NCBI GenBank assembly: GCA_025359135.1
Contig: JANYHJ010000095.1
Span: 1-64,000 of the forward strand
Direction: 5' to 3'
Source of the DNA: Gemmatimonadota bacterium
GTDB lineage: Bacteria; Gemmatimonadota; Gemmatimonadetes; Gemmatimonadales; Gemmatimonadaceae
DNA: 64,000 nt
Shown here piece by piece: positions 40,010 to 48,623 of this stretch (position 1 is its first letter; every line of letters starts with the position of its first letter). A program made the translations under genes and the position numbers. Under the pieces are notes generated by a model, which was not told where the DNA came from, searched no databases, and was given only the letters and a program-made list of their open reading frames with translations.

Positions 40010-42199
40010 GTGACTACCGACAGCTACCCCACACCCGCCCTGTACCTGAACCGAGAGCTCTCGTGGCTCGAGTTCAATGCCCGGGTGCTGCACGAAGCCT
40101 TCGACGAGCGCACGCCGCTGCTCGAGCGGCTCAAGTTCCTCTCGATCTTCAGCACGAACCTGGACGAGTTCTTCATGGTCCGGGTGGCGGGGCTGCGTCG
40201 CCAAGTGGCGGCGGGGGTGCAGGTGTCGGGGCCTGACGGAATCTCGCCGCAGGAGGCCCTTGATCGCATTCACCTGCGGGTCGCCGAGCTTTCGGCGCGG
40301 CAGCGCGAATGCCTGCAGCAGATGATCCTGCCTCGGCTCGCGGAGCTCGGCGTGCGATTGGTCGAAATGACGGACCTGTCGCAGAGCGAGTGGTCGACGG
40401 TGGACCAGTTCTTCGAGTCGCAGGTCTTCCCGGTGCTGACGCCGCTGGCGGTGGATCCAGGGCACCCGTTCCCGTACATCTCGAATCTCTCGCTCAGTCT
40501 CGCCGTGCGGCTCCGCGACCCGGAGCGTGGCGTCGAGCAGTTTGCGCGCGTGAAGGTGCCCAAGAGCTTGCCGCGCTGGGTGAGCTTCGGGCGGCCGCAT
40601 CACTTCGTGCCGCTCGAGGACGTGATTGGCGCGAACCTGGGAGCGCTCTTCCCCGGGATGGAGATCCTGGGCTGGCACGCGTTCCGTGTCACGCGCTACT
40701 CGGACCTGGACCTCGGCTCGATCGAGGAGAACGAGGACCTGCTCGCGACGATCGAGGAGCAAGTCTTCCGCCGGCGCTTCGGCGAGGTCGTGCGCCTCGA
40801 GGTGCAGGGCGGGATGCCGAGCGAGCTGCGCGTGCTGCTGGCCGACGAACTGCACGACATCGACGATCCCGTGGCGCCACTTTCGCCGCGTGACGTGCAC
40901 GACGGCGGCAAGCTGCTCGAGCTGGGCGACCTGATGGCGCTGGCGTCGATCGACTTGCCGGAGTTGCACGACCAGCCGTTCACGCCGGTGACGCCGGTGG
41001 AGGTACGCGACGAGAACAGGTCGATCTTCGAGGTGATCCGCGAGCGCGACCTGCTGGTGCACCATCCGTTCGATTCGTTCCAGGGAACCGTGGAGCGCTT
41101 CCTCGAGGAGGCCGCGGCTGACCCGAACGTGTTGGCGATCAAGCTGACGCTCTATCGGACGAGCGGCGAGACGGCGATCGTGCGCGCCCTGACCGAAGCG
41201 GCACAGGCGGGCAAGCAGGTGGCGGTGCTCGTGGAGCTGCAGGCGCGCTTCGACGAGGCCAACAACATCACGTGGGCGCGGACGCTCGAGTCATACGGCG
41301 TGCACGTGACGTACGGGCTGCCCGGCCTCAAGACGCACTCGAAGATCGCGCTGGTGGTACGGCGCGAGCCCGAGGGGATCCGCCGCTACGTGCACATCGG
41401 CACCGGCAACTACAACAGCAAGACCGCGCGCTTCTATACCGACATCGGGCTGTTCAGCTGCTCGCCTTCACTGGGTGCGGACCTGACCGACCTGTTCAAC
41501 CTGCTCACCGGCTACTCGCGGCAGCGCCTGTACCGCAAGCTGCTGGTGGCGCCGGCCAACATGCGCCTGCGCTTCATGGAGTTGATCGCGCGGGAGACGG
41601 AGAATGCGCGCGTGGGCAAGCCGGCCAAGATCGTCGCGAAGATGAACGCGCTGGTGGACACCGACATCATCGACGCGCTCTATCGCGCGGGGCAGGCGGG
41701 GGTCGAGATCGACCTGATCATCCGCGGCATCTGCTGCCTGCGCCCGGGGATTCCGGGGACGAGCGACCATGTCCGCGTGATCTCGGTGATTGGTCGCTTC
41801 CTCGAGCACTCGCGCATCTGGTACTTCCACAACGACGGTGCGGGCGAGTACTACATCGGCTCGGCGGACTGGATGCCGCGCAACCTCGACCGGCGCGTGG
41901 AAGTGATCGTGCCGGTTGAGGAACCGGGGCACCATGCGCGGCTCAAGCGCGTGCTCGACGTCTGCCTGGCCGACAACCGTCAGGCGTGGGAGCTGCGTCC
42001 GGACGGCTCGTACGTGCAGCGCACGCCGGCTGTAGGCGAGATGGAGCGCGGCACACACCTGGCGCTCTTGCGCGAGAGCTGGGGGATGGCGCGCGCGAGC
42101 GGGACGATGACGGCGATCAGCGAGTCGCCGATGGCACCGGCCAACGCGGCCAAGGCCAAACCGAAGAAGAAGCGGGCGCGGACGCCGCGGATGGGGTGA
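40010..42199 (+). CDS. ppk: Polyphosphate kinase 1
   Basis: A 729-residue enzyme that makes long-chain polyphosphate from ATP. It begins LNRELSWLEFNARVLHEA, the standard Ppk1 N-terminus. The catalytic histidine lies in GLKTHSKIALVVRR near residue 442 and is followed by RYVHIGTGNYNSKTARFYTD, the conserved block of the phospholipase-D-like active site. The second His region is SRIWYFHNDG-like (EHSRIWYFHNDGAGEYYIGS spans the site). A basic Lys/Arg tail (about 705-729) extends beyond the usual length. The start is GTG at 40010. The gene follows the pit operon with its own 209-base upstream region and is convergent with ppx. Confidence 0.96.
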   Translation: MTTDSYPTPALYLNRELSWLEFNARVLHEAFDERTPLLERLKFLSIFSTNLDEFFMVRVAGLRRQVAAGVQVSGPDGISPQEALDRIHLRVAELSARQRECLQQMILPRLAELGVRLVEMTDLSQSEWSTVDQFFESQVFPVLTPLAVDPGHPFPYISNLSLSLAVRLRDPERGVEQFARVKVPKSLPRWVSFGRPHHFVPLEDVIGANLGALFPGMEILGWHAFRVTRYSDLDLGSIEENEDLLATIEEQVFRRRFGEVVRLEVQGGMPSELRVLLADELHDIDDPVAPLSPRDVHDGGKLLELGDLMALASIDLPELHDQPFTPVTPVEVRDENRSIFEVIRERDLLVHHPFDSFQGTVERFLEEAAADPNVLAIKLTLYRTSGETAIVRALTEAAQAGKQVAVLVELQARFDEANNITWARTLESYGVHVTYGLPGLKTHSKIALVVRREPEGIRRYVHIGTGNYNSKTARFYTDIGLFSCSPSLGADLTDLFNLLTGYSRQRLYRKLLVAPANMRLRFMELIARETENARVGKPAKIVAKMNALVDTDIIDALYRAGQAGVEIDLIIRGICCLRPGIPGTSDHVRVISVIGRFLEHSRIWYFHNDGAGEYYIGSADWMPRNLDRRVEVIVPVEEPGHHARLKRVLDVCLADNRQAWELRPDGSYVQRTPAVGEMERGTHLALLRESWGMARASGTMTAISESPMAPANAAKAKPKKKRARTPRMG

Positions 42200-42203
42200 C
42201 GTG

Positions 42204-42226
42204 GCGCGCGGGTGAGACCCGTGCGC
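42204..42226. terminator. Bidirectional hairpin between ppk and ppx
   Basis: A 10-base stem with one G-T pair (42204-42213 with 42217-42226) and a 3-base loop fills most of the 38-base gap between the convergent genes. No T-run is present. Confidence 0.55.
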
Positions 42227-42237
42227 GATATCGCAGC

Positions 42238-43872
42238 CTAGTCCCCGTCGCCCTCGTCGGTGCGCACCTCGACGGGCTTGCCGTCGGGACCGACCACTTC
42301 CACCGGCACACCAGCGACATCCGCGAGCAGCGCGGCCTTGCGTGCGGCGCCCCAGAGCTCGAGGCGCAGGATGGCGCGCGGCACCGGCGTGGGATGGACG
42401 CGAATGGCGCGCTGGATCCACCGCACCTTGACGTCGGCGACGCCACCGACGTGACCGCGATCGAGCCCATCGGCCAAGCGCAGGATGGCCGAGAGGCGGC
42501 GGATCTGTTTGCGCAGCTCAGGGGTGAGCCCGGCGAGGTTCTCGTGCGACTTCTTGGGCGCCGATCCGCGATGGTAGCGCGCGATGTTGGCGACGGCCAC
42601 CTGTTCCGTCGGCGTCATGCCAAGCAGGTCGGCGTGCAGGATCAGGTGATACGAATGCTTGTGGTGCTTGTCGTAGTTGATGTGGTAGCCGATGTCGTGG
42701 AGAAGCGCGGCATCGGAGAGCACCTGACGGTCGCCGGGTTCGCAGTCGAGCCTGCTCCCCAGCGCATCGAAGAGCTGAAGCGCCAGGCGCTGGACCTGGC
42801 GCGCGTGCGGCGCCTCATAGCGACAGCGTTCGGCGAACTCGCGCACCGAGCGCTCGCGCGCCTCGCCCGGATCGGTGACGTGCGGGCTGACCTTGGCCGT
42901 CTCGAGCAGCAGCCCTTCGCGAATGCCATACGCGCTGCAGAAGAGCGCGCGACTCTCGAGGCGCGCCATGACCTCGGCGGCGACCGCGAGGCCCGCGACG
43001 ATGATGTCCGCACGCGCGGGATTGAGCCCGGGCACCTGCGAGCGCTCGTCGGCGGTCATCTCCTGCAGCGTGTCGAGCAGGTGCTCCAAGTCCTCGCGCA
43101 CGATGCGCGTGCCATGCACCGAGCGCGCCGTCTGCACGCCCTGCCGTGCGAGCAGCATGCCCGCGAGGTTGGTGAAGGTGCCGCCCGAGCCGATGACGCG
43201 TGCGCCGCGCCAGTCGCGCACGGGGAGAATGTCGCGGATGTCGTCGCGCACGAACTTGCGCAGCTTCTTGACGCGCTTGAACGTGGCGTCGGGGCGCAGG
43301 AACTTCTCGCTCAGGCGGATCGTGCCGAAGGGCACGCTGACGAGTCGCTCGAGCAAACCGTCGGCCGAGAGCGCGAGTTCGAGCGAGCCACCGCCGATGT
43401 CCATCACCACGGCGCGACCGGTGCCAAGGTCGAAGTGGGCGATGGCACTGACCCACGAGAGCCGCGCTTCTTCCTCGCCCTTGAGCAGCTTGACCTTGAC
43501 GCCGATCGCCTTCTTGACGGCCTCGACGAACTCCTGCCCATTCTCGGCGTCGCGGACGGCGCTCGTGGCCACCGCCTCGACGCGCTTGACGCCCAGGTGC
43601 CGCGCGAGGGTGACCATGCGCGCGACGGCGTCGGTGGCGGCGATGATCGACGCGGGTTCGAGGCGTCCCGACTTGGCGAGTCCCGCGCCCAGGCGCGGCG
43701 CGGCCTTCATTTCATCGACGACGCGAATGGCCCCGGTGGGTCCGACATCCGCGACGATCTGGCGGATGGAGTTCGAGCCGATGTCGATGGCGGCGATGCG
43801 CTTCTCACCTTCGTCGCGATAGGGACGCGACGAGGTGTCCACCGCCGGCGAGCCGCGAACGATCGTGGCCAT
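42238..43872 (-). CDS. ppx: Exopolyphosphatase, Ppx/GppA family
   Basis: A 544-residue enzyme that releases phosphate from polyphosphate or pppGpp. The ASKHA-fold N-terminal domain has AAIDIGSNSIRQIVADV (phosphate-1 motif, near 27-43), GEEEARLSW and VMDIGGGSLELAL (phosphate-2 motif). The C-terminal half carries an HD-type domain (LLHDIGYHINYDKHHKHSY near 392-410), as in long Ppx enzymes. The start chosen is ATG at 43872; a GTG one codon earlier is equally possible. It faces ppk, so synthesis and breakdown of polyphosphate are encoded together but on opposite strands. It is followed upstream by pstS2 with 56 bases between them, so both could share one transcript with phoR. Confidence 0.93.
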   Translation of the reverse strand: MATIVRGSPAVDTSSRPYRDEGEKRIAAIDIGSNSIRQIVADVGPTGAIRVVDEMKAAPRLGAGLAKSGRLEPASIIAATDAVARMVTLARHLGVKRVEAVATSAVRDAENGQEFVEAVKKAIGVKVKLLKGEEEARLSWVSAIAHFDLGTGRAVVMDIGGGSLELALSADGLLERLVSVPFGTIRLSEKFLRPDATFKRVKKLRKFVRDDIRDILPVRDWRGARVIGSGGTFTNLAGMLLARQGVQTARSVHGTRIVREDLEHLLDTLQEMTADERSQVPGLNPARADIIVAGLAVAAEVMARLESRALFCSAYGIREGLLLETAKVSPHVTDPGEARERSVREFAERCRYEAPHARQVQRLALQLFDALGSRLDCEPGDRQVLSDAALLHDIGYHINYDKHHKHSYHLILHADLLGMTPTEQVAVANIARYHRGSAPKKSHENLAGLTPELRKQIRRLSAILRLADGLDRGHVGGVADVKVRWIQRAIRVHPTPVPRAILRLELWGAARKAALLADVAGVPVEVVGPDGKPVEVRTDEGDGD

Positions 43873-43928
43873 CACGAATTATGGCACACGCACGGACGAG
43901 CGCACAGGTCGGATGCCGATGCCATCCA

Positions 43929-44993
43929 TCACGGAGCCCGCGCGCCGACCAGCGCGTCGAGCACGCCATCAACGCGGGCCACGAGCCCAGCAGGAAGCGG
44001 CTCGTAGTCGAGCGCCTCGGCGCTCGCGCGACCGGAATGCAGTGCCCAACGGATGAACGCGACGAGCTTCTTGCCCTTGGCGGGATCTCGCGGCGTGCGG
44101 TACAGAAGCAACCAGCTGAGGGTACTGATCGGGTAGGCGGCGGGATGCTCGCCATCGACGACGGATAGGCGGAAGTCGTCCGTGGGGCCGACGCGCCCGG
44201 CGACGTCCGCGATTGCGGCGCTGATCGCGGCGCGCGATGGCACGATGAATGCACCCGAGCGGTTGCGCAGCGCCGCGACGCTCAAGTTGTTCTGCCGGGC
44301 GTATGCGAGCTCGACGAAGCCGATGGCGTACGGCGTGAGCTTGAGCTGACCCGCGAGTCCTTCGTTGCCTTTCGCGCCGAGGCCGACGGGCCACTGCAGT
44401 TCCTTGTGGGTTCCAGGACCGGCCTTCCACTCGGGGCTGACCCTCGAGAGGTAGTCGCCGAGCACGTAGCCGCTGCCGCTCGGATCCGCCCGGAAGACCA
44501 CCAACACCGCCTGATCCGGCAGTGCGAGTCCGGGATTGAGGGTCTGGATGCGGGCGTCGTTCCAGCGAGTGACCTTGCCGAGGAAGAGGTCGGCCACGAG
44601 CGGGCCATCGAGGCGGAGCGTGGCCGTGACGCCGGGGAGGTTGTAGACGATCGAGACGGCGCCAGCGACGAGGGGCACCTGCAGGACGTCGCCACCCTTG
44701 GCGCGCGCGAGCTCATCGGCCGTCGCGGGTGCTTCGGAGGCGCCGAAGTCCACGGTCTGTTCCATGAGCTGCCGGATGCCGCCGCCGGATCCGATGCTCT
44801 GGTAGTTGATCTTGACGCCGGTCTTGACCGCGTAGTCCGCGAACCAGCGCGAGTAGAGCGGATACGGGAAGGTGGCACCGGCGCCGGTGAGGTCGACGCC
44901 ACTGTTGGCGGGACTTCCGTCGCCTCCGCCGCACGCGGCCAGGATGACGACGAGGACGGAGAGGACAACACGGTGACGGCGGGCGGTGCACAC
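43929..44993 (-). CDS. Second phosphate-binding protein, PstS-like lipoprotein
   Basis: A 354-residue PstS homologue. The N-terminus is a lipoprotein signal with a hydrophobic run LSVLVVILAAC ending in lipobox LAAC, so the mature protein would be lipid-anchored. It then reads LTGAGATFPYPLYSRWFADY, closely matching the first PstS, followed by YQSIGSGGGIRQLMEQTVDF and SGSGYVLGDYL. The phosphate-contact block is DPSGSGYV rather than SDGSGTTF as in the first copy, so affinity or ligand may differ. The start is GTG at 44993. The gene lies 34 bases after phoR, suggesting that it belongs to the phoB-phoR transcript and may act as a starvation-induced or sensory binding protein. Confidence 0.9.
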   Translation of the reverse strand: MCTARRHRVVLSVLVVILAACGGGDGSPANSGVDLTGAGATFPYPLYSRWFADYAVKTGVKINYQSIGSGGGIRQLMEQTVDFGASEAPATADELARAKGGDVLQVPLVAGAVSIVYNLPGVTATLRLDGPLVADLFLGKVTRWNDARIQTLNPGLALPDQAVLVVFRADPSGSGYVLGDYLSRVSPEWKAGPGTHKELQWPVGLGAKGNEGLAGQLKLTPYAIGFVELAYARQNNLSVAALRNRSGAFIVPSRAAISAAIADVAGRVGPTDDFRLSVVDGEHPAAYPISTLSWLLLYRTPRDPAKGKKLVAFIRWALHSGRASAEALDYEPLPAGLVARVDGVLDALVGARAP

Positions 44994-45027
44994 GCGCTCA
45001 AGATAGCGCGACGGTGCGCGCGTTAGG

Positions 45028-46734
45028 TCACGATTGCAGCGGGAACCAGCAGCTGATCGTCGTGCCCTCGCCGACGACGGATTGCGCCGAGACGCGACCG
45101 CCATGCGCTTCGACCAGGTGGCGCACGATGGCGAGGCCGAGTCCCGTGCCACCCTGTTCGCGCGAGCGTCCGGGATCGACGCGATAGAAGCGCTCGAAGA
45201 TGCGCGGGAGATGTTCGGCCGGAATGCCGCTGCCCATGTCGCGCACCCCGACCACCACGCCGCCCGTCTCCGCCGTGGAGAACACGGTGATCTGGCCGGA
45301 GGCGGTGTGCCGGACGGCGTTGTCGGCGAGGTTGGAGAGGATCTGTCGCATGGCGGTAGCGTCGGCCCAGACGCGCGCAGCCGGGGGAGCAAGCGCGATG
45401 TCAAGCGTGACGCCTCGCCGGTCGGCAGCGGCCGAGGCCACGGCCGTGGCCTCGGGGGCGAGTGTCGCAAGATCCAGATCGACCGGATTGGGGATCCAGC
45501 CTCCCGACTCGATGCGCGAGAGGTCGAGCAGGTCGTCGACGATGCGCTGCATGCGCTGGGCGTGGGCGCGGATCGTCTCCGCGAACTGGCGGCGCACTTC
45601 CGGCGGTAGCTCGGGGTCGAGGAGTGTGTCCGCGAAGCCGCTGACGACGGTGAGCGGCGTCTTGAGTTCGTGCGAGACGTTGGCGACGAAGTCGCGGCGC
45701 ACCGTTTCGAGCCGGCGCTGCGCGGTGAGGTCGAGGATGGCGAGGACAGCGCCGCCGGGGCTGAGTGGTCGCGCGGCAAGGGCGAGGGTGCGGTCGCCGA
45801 TGGCGGTCTCGATGGTGTCGGTGGGCATCCCCGCGAGTGCTGACGCGAGCGCCTCGCGCAACGTGCGATCGCGCGGCAGCAGGTCGCTCTTGAAGGGCAG
45901 CGTGTCGCGGACGCCGAGCAGGCGGCGCGCGGTTTCGTTCATGCGCACGATGCTGCCGCGCAGGTCGAGCGCCACCACGCCCTCGTGCAGCGCTTCGAGC
46001 GTGGCGTCGACGAGGGCGTCTTCGGCGTCGTGCGCGGCGGCGCGGTCGGCGAGGGCCTCGGCGAGACGGTGGAGGGCGCTCGCGAGGTCGCCGACTTCAC
46101 CGGGCGCCGTGAGGGCGGGCCGCCGCTCGAGGTCGCCGCCGGCGAGGGCGCGTGCCACGTCGCGCAACCCGACGATTGGTGTCGCGACGCTCTGCCCGAG
46201 GAGGAAAGCGAGGGTCGCTGCGAGCGCCACGGCGATGACGGCGGTGACCGCGAGGGCGCGGCGGACTTCTCCCACCGTGGCGAGCAACTGATCGAGCGGC
46301 TGATCGACGCGCACCGCGCCCTTGGCGGCGGGTACGGCTACATAGAGGCGAGCCCGCCCGTCAGCTTCATCACGGCGTTCGGCCGATCCGGGTGTGCCGC
46401 CGAGCGCGGCTGCAACTTCCGGGCGATTGGAGAGCGCTTCGCGATCGAGTCCAACGCCGACGCGTTGATCGGAGTCGGCGATGCGCACGCCATCACGACC
46501 GAGGAGCACGACGTGCGCGTCGAGGGAGCGGGCCGCGTCTGCGGCGAAGGTGCCGGCGTCGCGCGGGTCGACGTTCCATTCGACGGCCACGAGGGCCGCG
46601 GCGCGCTCCATGCGGTGCGTCGCATCCTCGCGGATGGCGCGCGTCTGGCGCGCATCGGCGGTGGCGAGGATGATGACGGCGAGGACGCCGACGGTCGCCA
46701 CGGTCCCGGCGACGAAGCGAGTGGTGAGGCGCAC
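45028..46734 (-). CDS. phoR: Sensor histidine kinase PhoR
   Basis: A 568-residue membrane kinase. Two transmembrane helices (about 8-26 and 160-182) flank a periplasmic domain of about 130 residues, larger than in E. coli PhoR. HAMP (about 180-235) and PAS (about 245-330, EALHEGVVALD) domains follow. Then comes a HisKA domain with the phosphoacceptor in FVANVSHELKTPLTVVSGF (His about 355) and an ATPase domain with NLADNAVRHT, GSGIPAEHLPRIFERFYRVD and GGTGLGLAIVRHLVEAHGG. The FERFYRVD and order with phoB identify it as PhoR. The start is GTG at 46734. It lies 111 bases after phoB. Confidence 0.93.
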   Translation of the reverse strand: MRLTTRFVAGTVATVGVLAVIILATADARQTRAIREDATHRMERAAALVAVEWNVDPRDAGTFAADAARSLDAHVVLLGRDGVRIADSDQRVGVGLDREALSNRPEVAAALGGTPGSAERRDEADGRARLYVAVPAAKGAVRVDQPLDQLLATVGEVRRALAVTAVIAVALAATLAFLLGQSVATPIVGLRDVARALAGGDLERRPALTAPGEVGDLASALHRLAEALADRAAAHDAEDALVDATLEALHEGVVALDLRGSIVRMNETARRLLGVRDTLPFKSDLLPRDRTLREALASALAGMPTDTIETAIGDRTLALAARPLSPGGAVLAILDLTAQRRLETVRRDFVANVSHELKTPLTVVSGFADTLLDPELPPEVRRQFAETIRAHAQRMQRIVDDLLDLSRIESGGWIPNPVDLDLATLAPEATAVASAAADRRGVTLDIALAPPAARVWADATAMRQILSNLADNAVRHTASGQITVFSTAETGGVVVGVRDMGSGIPAEHLPRIFERFYRVDPGRSREQGGTGLGLAIVRHLVEAHGGRVSAQSVVGEGTTISCWFPLQS

Positions 46735-46845
46735 GCGGTGAAGCTAGTGCACGCCGTCAGCGCGGGAGCGTGAGGTGCTCACCGTCATGGAGCGATCATG
46801 CGCCGAGGTTGCCCTGGGCTGAGTGGTGGCTCGGCACGCCGCTGG

Positions 46846-47559
46846 CTACGCCGTTCGCGACTGGACGGTCCCCCGAATGCGATAGCCGAAGCCGCGGACC
46901 GTCTCGATCAACTCACCGGCAGCGCCGAGCTTGGAGCGCAGGCGCTGGATGTGCATGTCGACGGTGCGCGTCTGGATGTCGGGCGCCGCCTCCCACACGG
47001 TCTCGAGCAGGTGGCCGCGCGCCTGCACGCGTCCACGCCGTTCCGCGAGCGTGACGAGGAGCTTGTACTCGGTGGGGGTGAGATCGACGTCGTTGCCATC
47101 CATCGTGACGCGATGCGCCGCGCGATCGATGCGGATGGGGCCGACGGCGAGGGCGTCGTTTCCCACGGGGGACGCGGTGACGCGCCGAAGGATCGCGCCG
47201 ACGCGGAGCACGAGTTCCTGCGGCGAGAAGGGCTTCGTGAGGTAGTCGTCGGCGCCGAGCGAGAGGCCCCGGATGCGGTCGGCCTCTTCGCGGCGAGCCG
47301 TGAGCATGAGCACGGCGACGTCCTGCATGGAGGGGTCGACTCTCAGCTGCTCGAGCACCTCGTATCCGGACATGCCGGGCAGCATGAGATCGAGCACGAT
47401 GAGACCGGGTCGCTCCTGGCGGGCGAGAGCGAGGGCGTCGGCGCCCGTCGACGCGGTCGAGACCCTGTAGCCGGCCTTCGCGAGGTGATAGGCGACGAGG
47501 GCGACGATGTCGGATTCATCGTCCACCACGAGCACGCGGTTGGACGTCTGGGTCGTCAT
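46846..47559 (-). CDS. phoB: Response regulator PhoB (OmpR family)
   Basis: A 237-residue two-domain regulator. The receiver domain has VLVVDDESDI, the phosphoacceptor Asp in IVLDLMLPGMSG near residue 57 and YLTKPFSPQEL near 106. The winged-helix domain (about 135-232) shows LTPTEYKLLVTLAERRG and the recognition helix TRTVDMHIQRLRSKLG, as in PhoB. It would bind Pho boxes; candidates lie upstream of pstS and DUF47-pit. Its ATG overlaps the udk stop as ATGA, so expression depends at least partly on the udk transcript. Confidence 0.93.
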   Translation of the reverse strand: MTTQTSNRVLVVDDESDIVALVAYHLAKAGYRVSTASTGADALALARQERPGLIVLDLMLPGMSGYEVLEQLRVDPSMQDVAVLMLTARREEADRIRGLSLGADDYLTKPFSPQELVLRVGAILRRVTASPVGNDALAVGPIRIDRAAHRVTMDGNDVDLTPTEYKLLVTLAERRGRVQARGHLLETVWEAAPDIQTRTVDMHIQRLRSKLGAAGELIETVRGFGYRIRGTVQSRTA

Positions 47560-48206
47560 GGCGAGCCTTCCAGGAGGCGTCGGAGGATCTTCGCGACGAT
47601 CATTTCCACGGCCACCAGATTCTGTCCCCCGCGCGGCACGATCACGTCCGCGTAGCGCTTGCTCGGTTCGACGAACTGGAGGTGCATGGGCTGAACGGTC
47701 GTGAAGTACTGGTCGAGCACGTCGTCGAGCTTCCGGCCACGTTCCGCGATGTCGCGGCGAATGCGGCGGGCGAGCCGCACATCCGCATCGGCATCGACGA
47801 ACACCTTCACGTCGAGCAGCTGCCGGAGCCGTTCCTCGGCGAAGAGGAGGATGCCGTCCACGACGACGACGGCGGCCGGTTCGACGTGCCGGGTGAGAGT
47901 AGAGCGAAGGTGCGCCTTGAAGTCGTAGACGGGTGCCTCGACCGCTTGGCCGTTCGCCAATCGCGCCAGATTCTCCGTGAGCAGGTCGAGGTCGAACGCA
48001 TCCGGGTGGTCGAAGTTGCGCCCTGTGCGATCGTCCATCGGCATGGCGTGGAGATCCCGGTAGTACGCATCCATCTCGATGAACGCGACCTCGCTCGTAC
48101 CCAGCGCCGCCGCCACGTTGCGCGCGACGGTGGACTTGCCGGAGCCGGTGCCACCGGCGATGCCAATCAGGAGCGGCTGTCGGGCGACATGCGAAGGCGC
48201 GTTCAC
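47556..48206 (-). CDS. udk: Uridine kinase
   Basis: A 216-residue P-loop kinase that phosphorylates uridine (and cytidine) to the monophosphate in pyrimidine salvage. Walker A is GIAGGTGSGKSTVARN near residues 16-30, followed by EMDAYYRDL, NFDHPDAFD (substrate-binding Asp) and VVVDGILLF. RRIRRDIAERGR is the lid. The start chosen is GTG at 48206; the frame stays open further upstream but only with a TTG start and no conserved sequence. It heads a minus-strand operon with phoB overlapped by four bases and phoR after it, an unusual partnership. Confidence 0.92.
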   Translation of the reverse strand: MNAPSHVARQPLLIGIAGGTGSGKSTVARNVAAALGTSEVAFIEMDAYYRDLHAMPMDDRTGRNFDHPDAFDLDLLTENLARLANGQAVEAPVYDFKAHLRSTLTRHVEPAAVVVVDGILLFAEERLRQLLDVKVFVDADADVRLARRIRRDIAERGRKLDDVLDQYFTTVQPMHLQFVEPSKRYADVIVPRGGQNLVAVEMIVAKILRRLLEGSP

Positions 48207-48380
48207 GACGGAAGGAAGGATGCGGGGTTTGTAACGAGAAGCGAAGAGCACACCTGTAAAGGTTCGGTACCGGCTCAGGTGGCGCAACCGTCCATGGTGC
48301 TCACGCTGGGTGCTAACTCCTCACCCCGCAACGAGCTGGCCGGGGTCCCCCCCTGCATGGGTGGCGCATAGATTTCCCGG

Positions 48381-48623
48381 ATGGACAACGCAACTGGCCC
48401 GAGAATCAGGGTGTACGTGAACAACGCACCCGTCGACGTGCCGGTGGGGGCGACGGCCGCCGAGGCCGTGGGGGTGTGGGACGGGGCGGTGGCCGCACAG
48501 GTGCGCGCCGGTGAGCGCGCCATCGCGGACAGCCGCGGGATCGTGACAGCGTCGGACGGCGCGACGTTCGCGGGCGCCATCTACCGGATCCTGCGCGCCG
48601 GAGCCCGCGAGGACACGGCGTGA
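48381..48623 (+). CDS. Small beta-grasp-like protein coupled to adenosine deaminase
   Basis: An 80-residue protein not firmly recognised. The N-terminal RIRVYVNNAPVDVPVGATAAEAV resembles the ThiS/MoaD/2Fe-2S-type beta-grasp opening in its strand-turn-strand and GATAAEA turn. However, it lacks the C-terminal Gly-Gly of sulphur carriers and any Cys, so it is neither a sulphur carrier nor an iron-sulphur protein. The second half (AIADSRGIVTASDGATFAGA) looks like a further strand pair. Its stop overlaps the GTG start of the adenosine deaminase gene (GTGA), so the two are made together. The ATG at 48381 is the only start; no ribosome binding site is obvious. Function unknown. Confidence 0.65.
   Translation: MDNATGPRIRVYVNNAPVDVPVGATAAEAVGVWDGAVAAQVRAGERAIADSRGIVTASDGATFAGAIYRILRAGAREDTA

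Noticed and set aside
48207-48380. Pho box upstream of udk-phoB-phoR
   Set aside because: TGTAA-type motifs occur at 25-base spacing, not at 11 or multiples of it, so the pattern does not match the other candidate sites.
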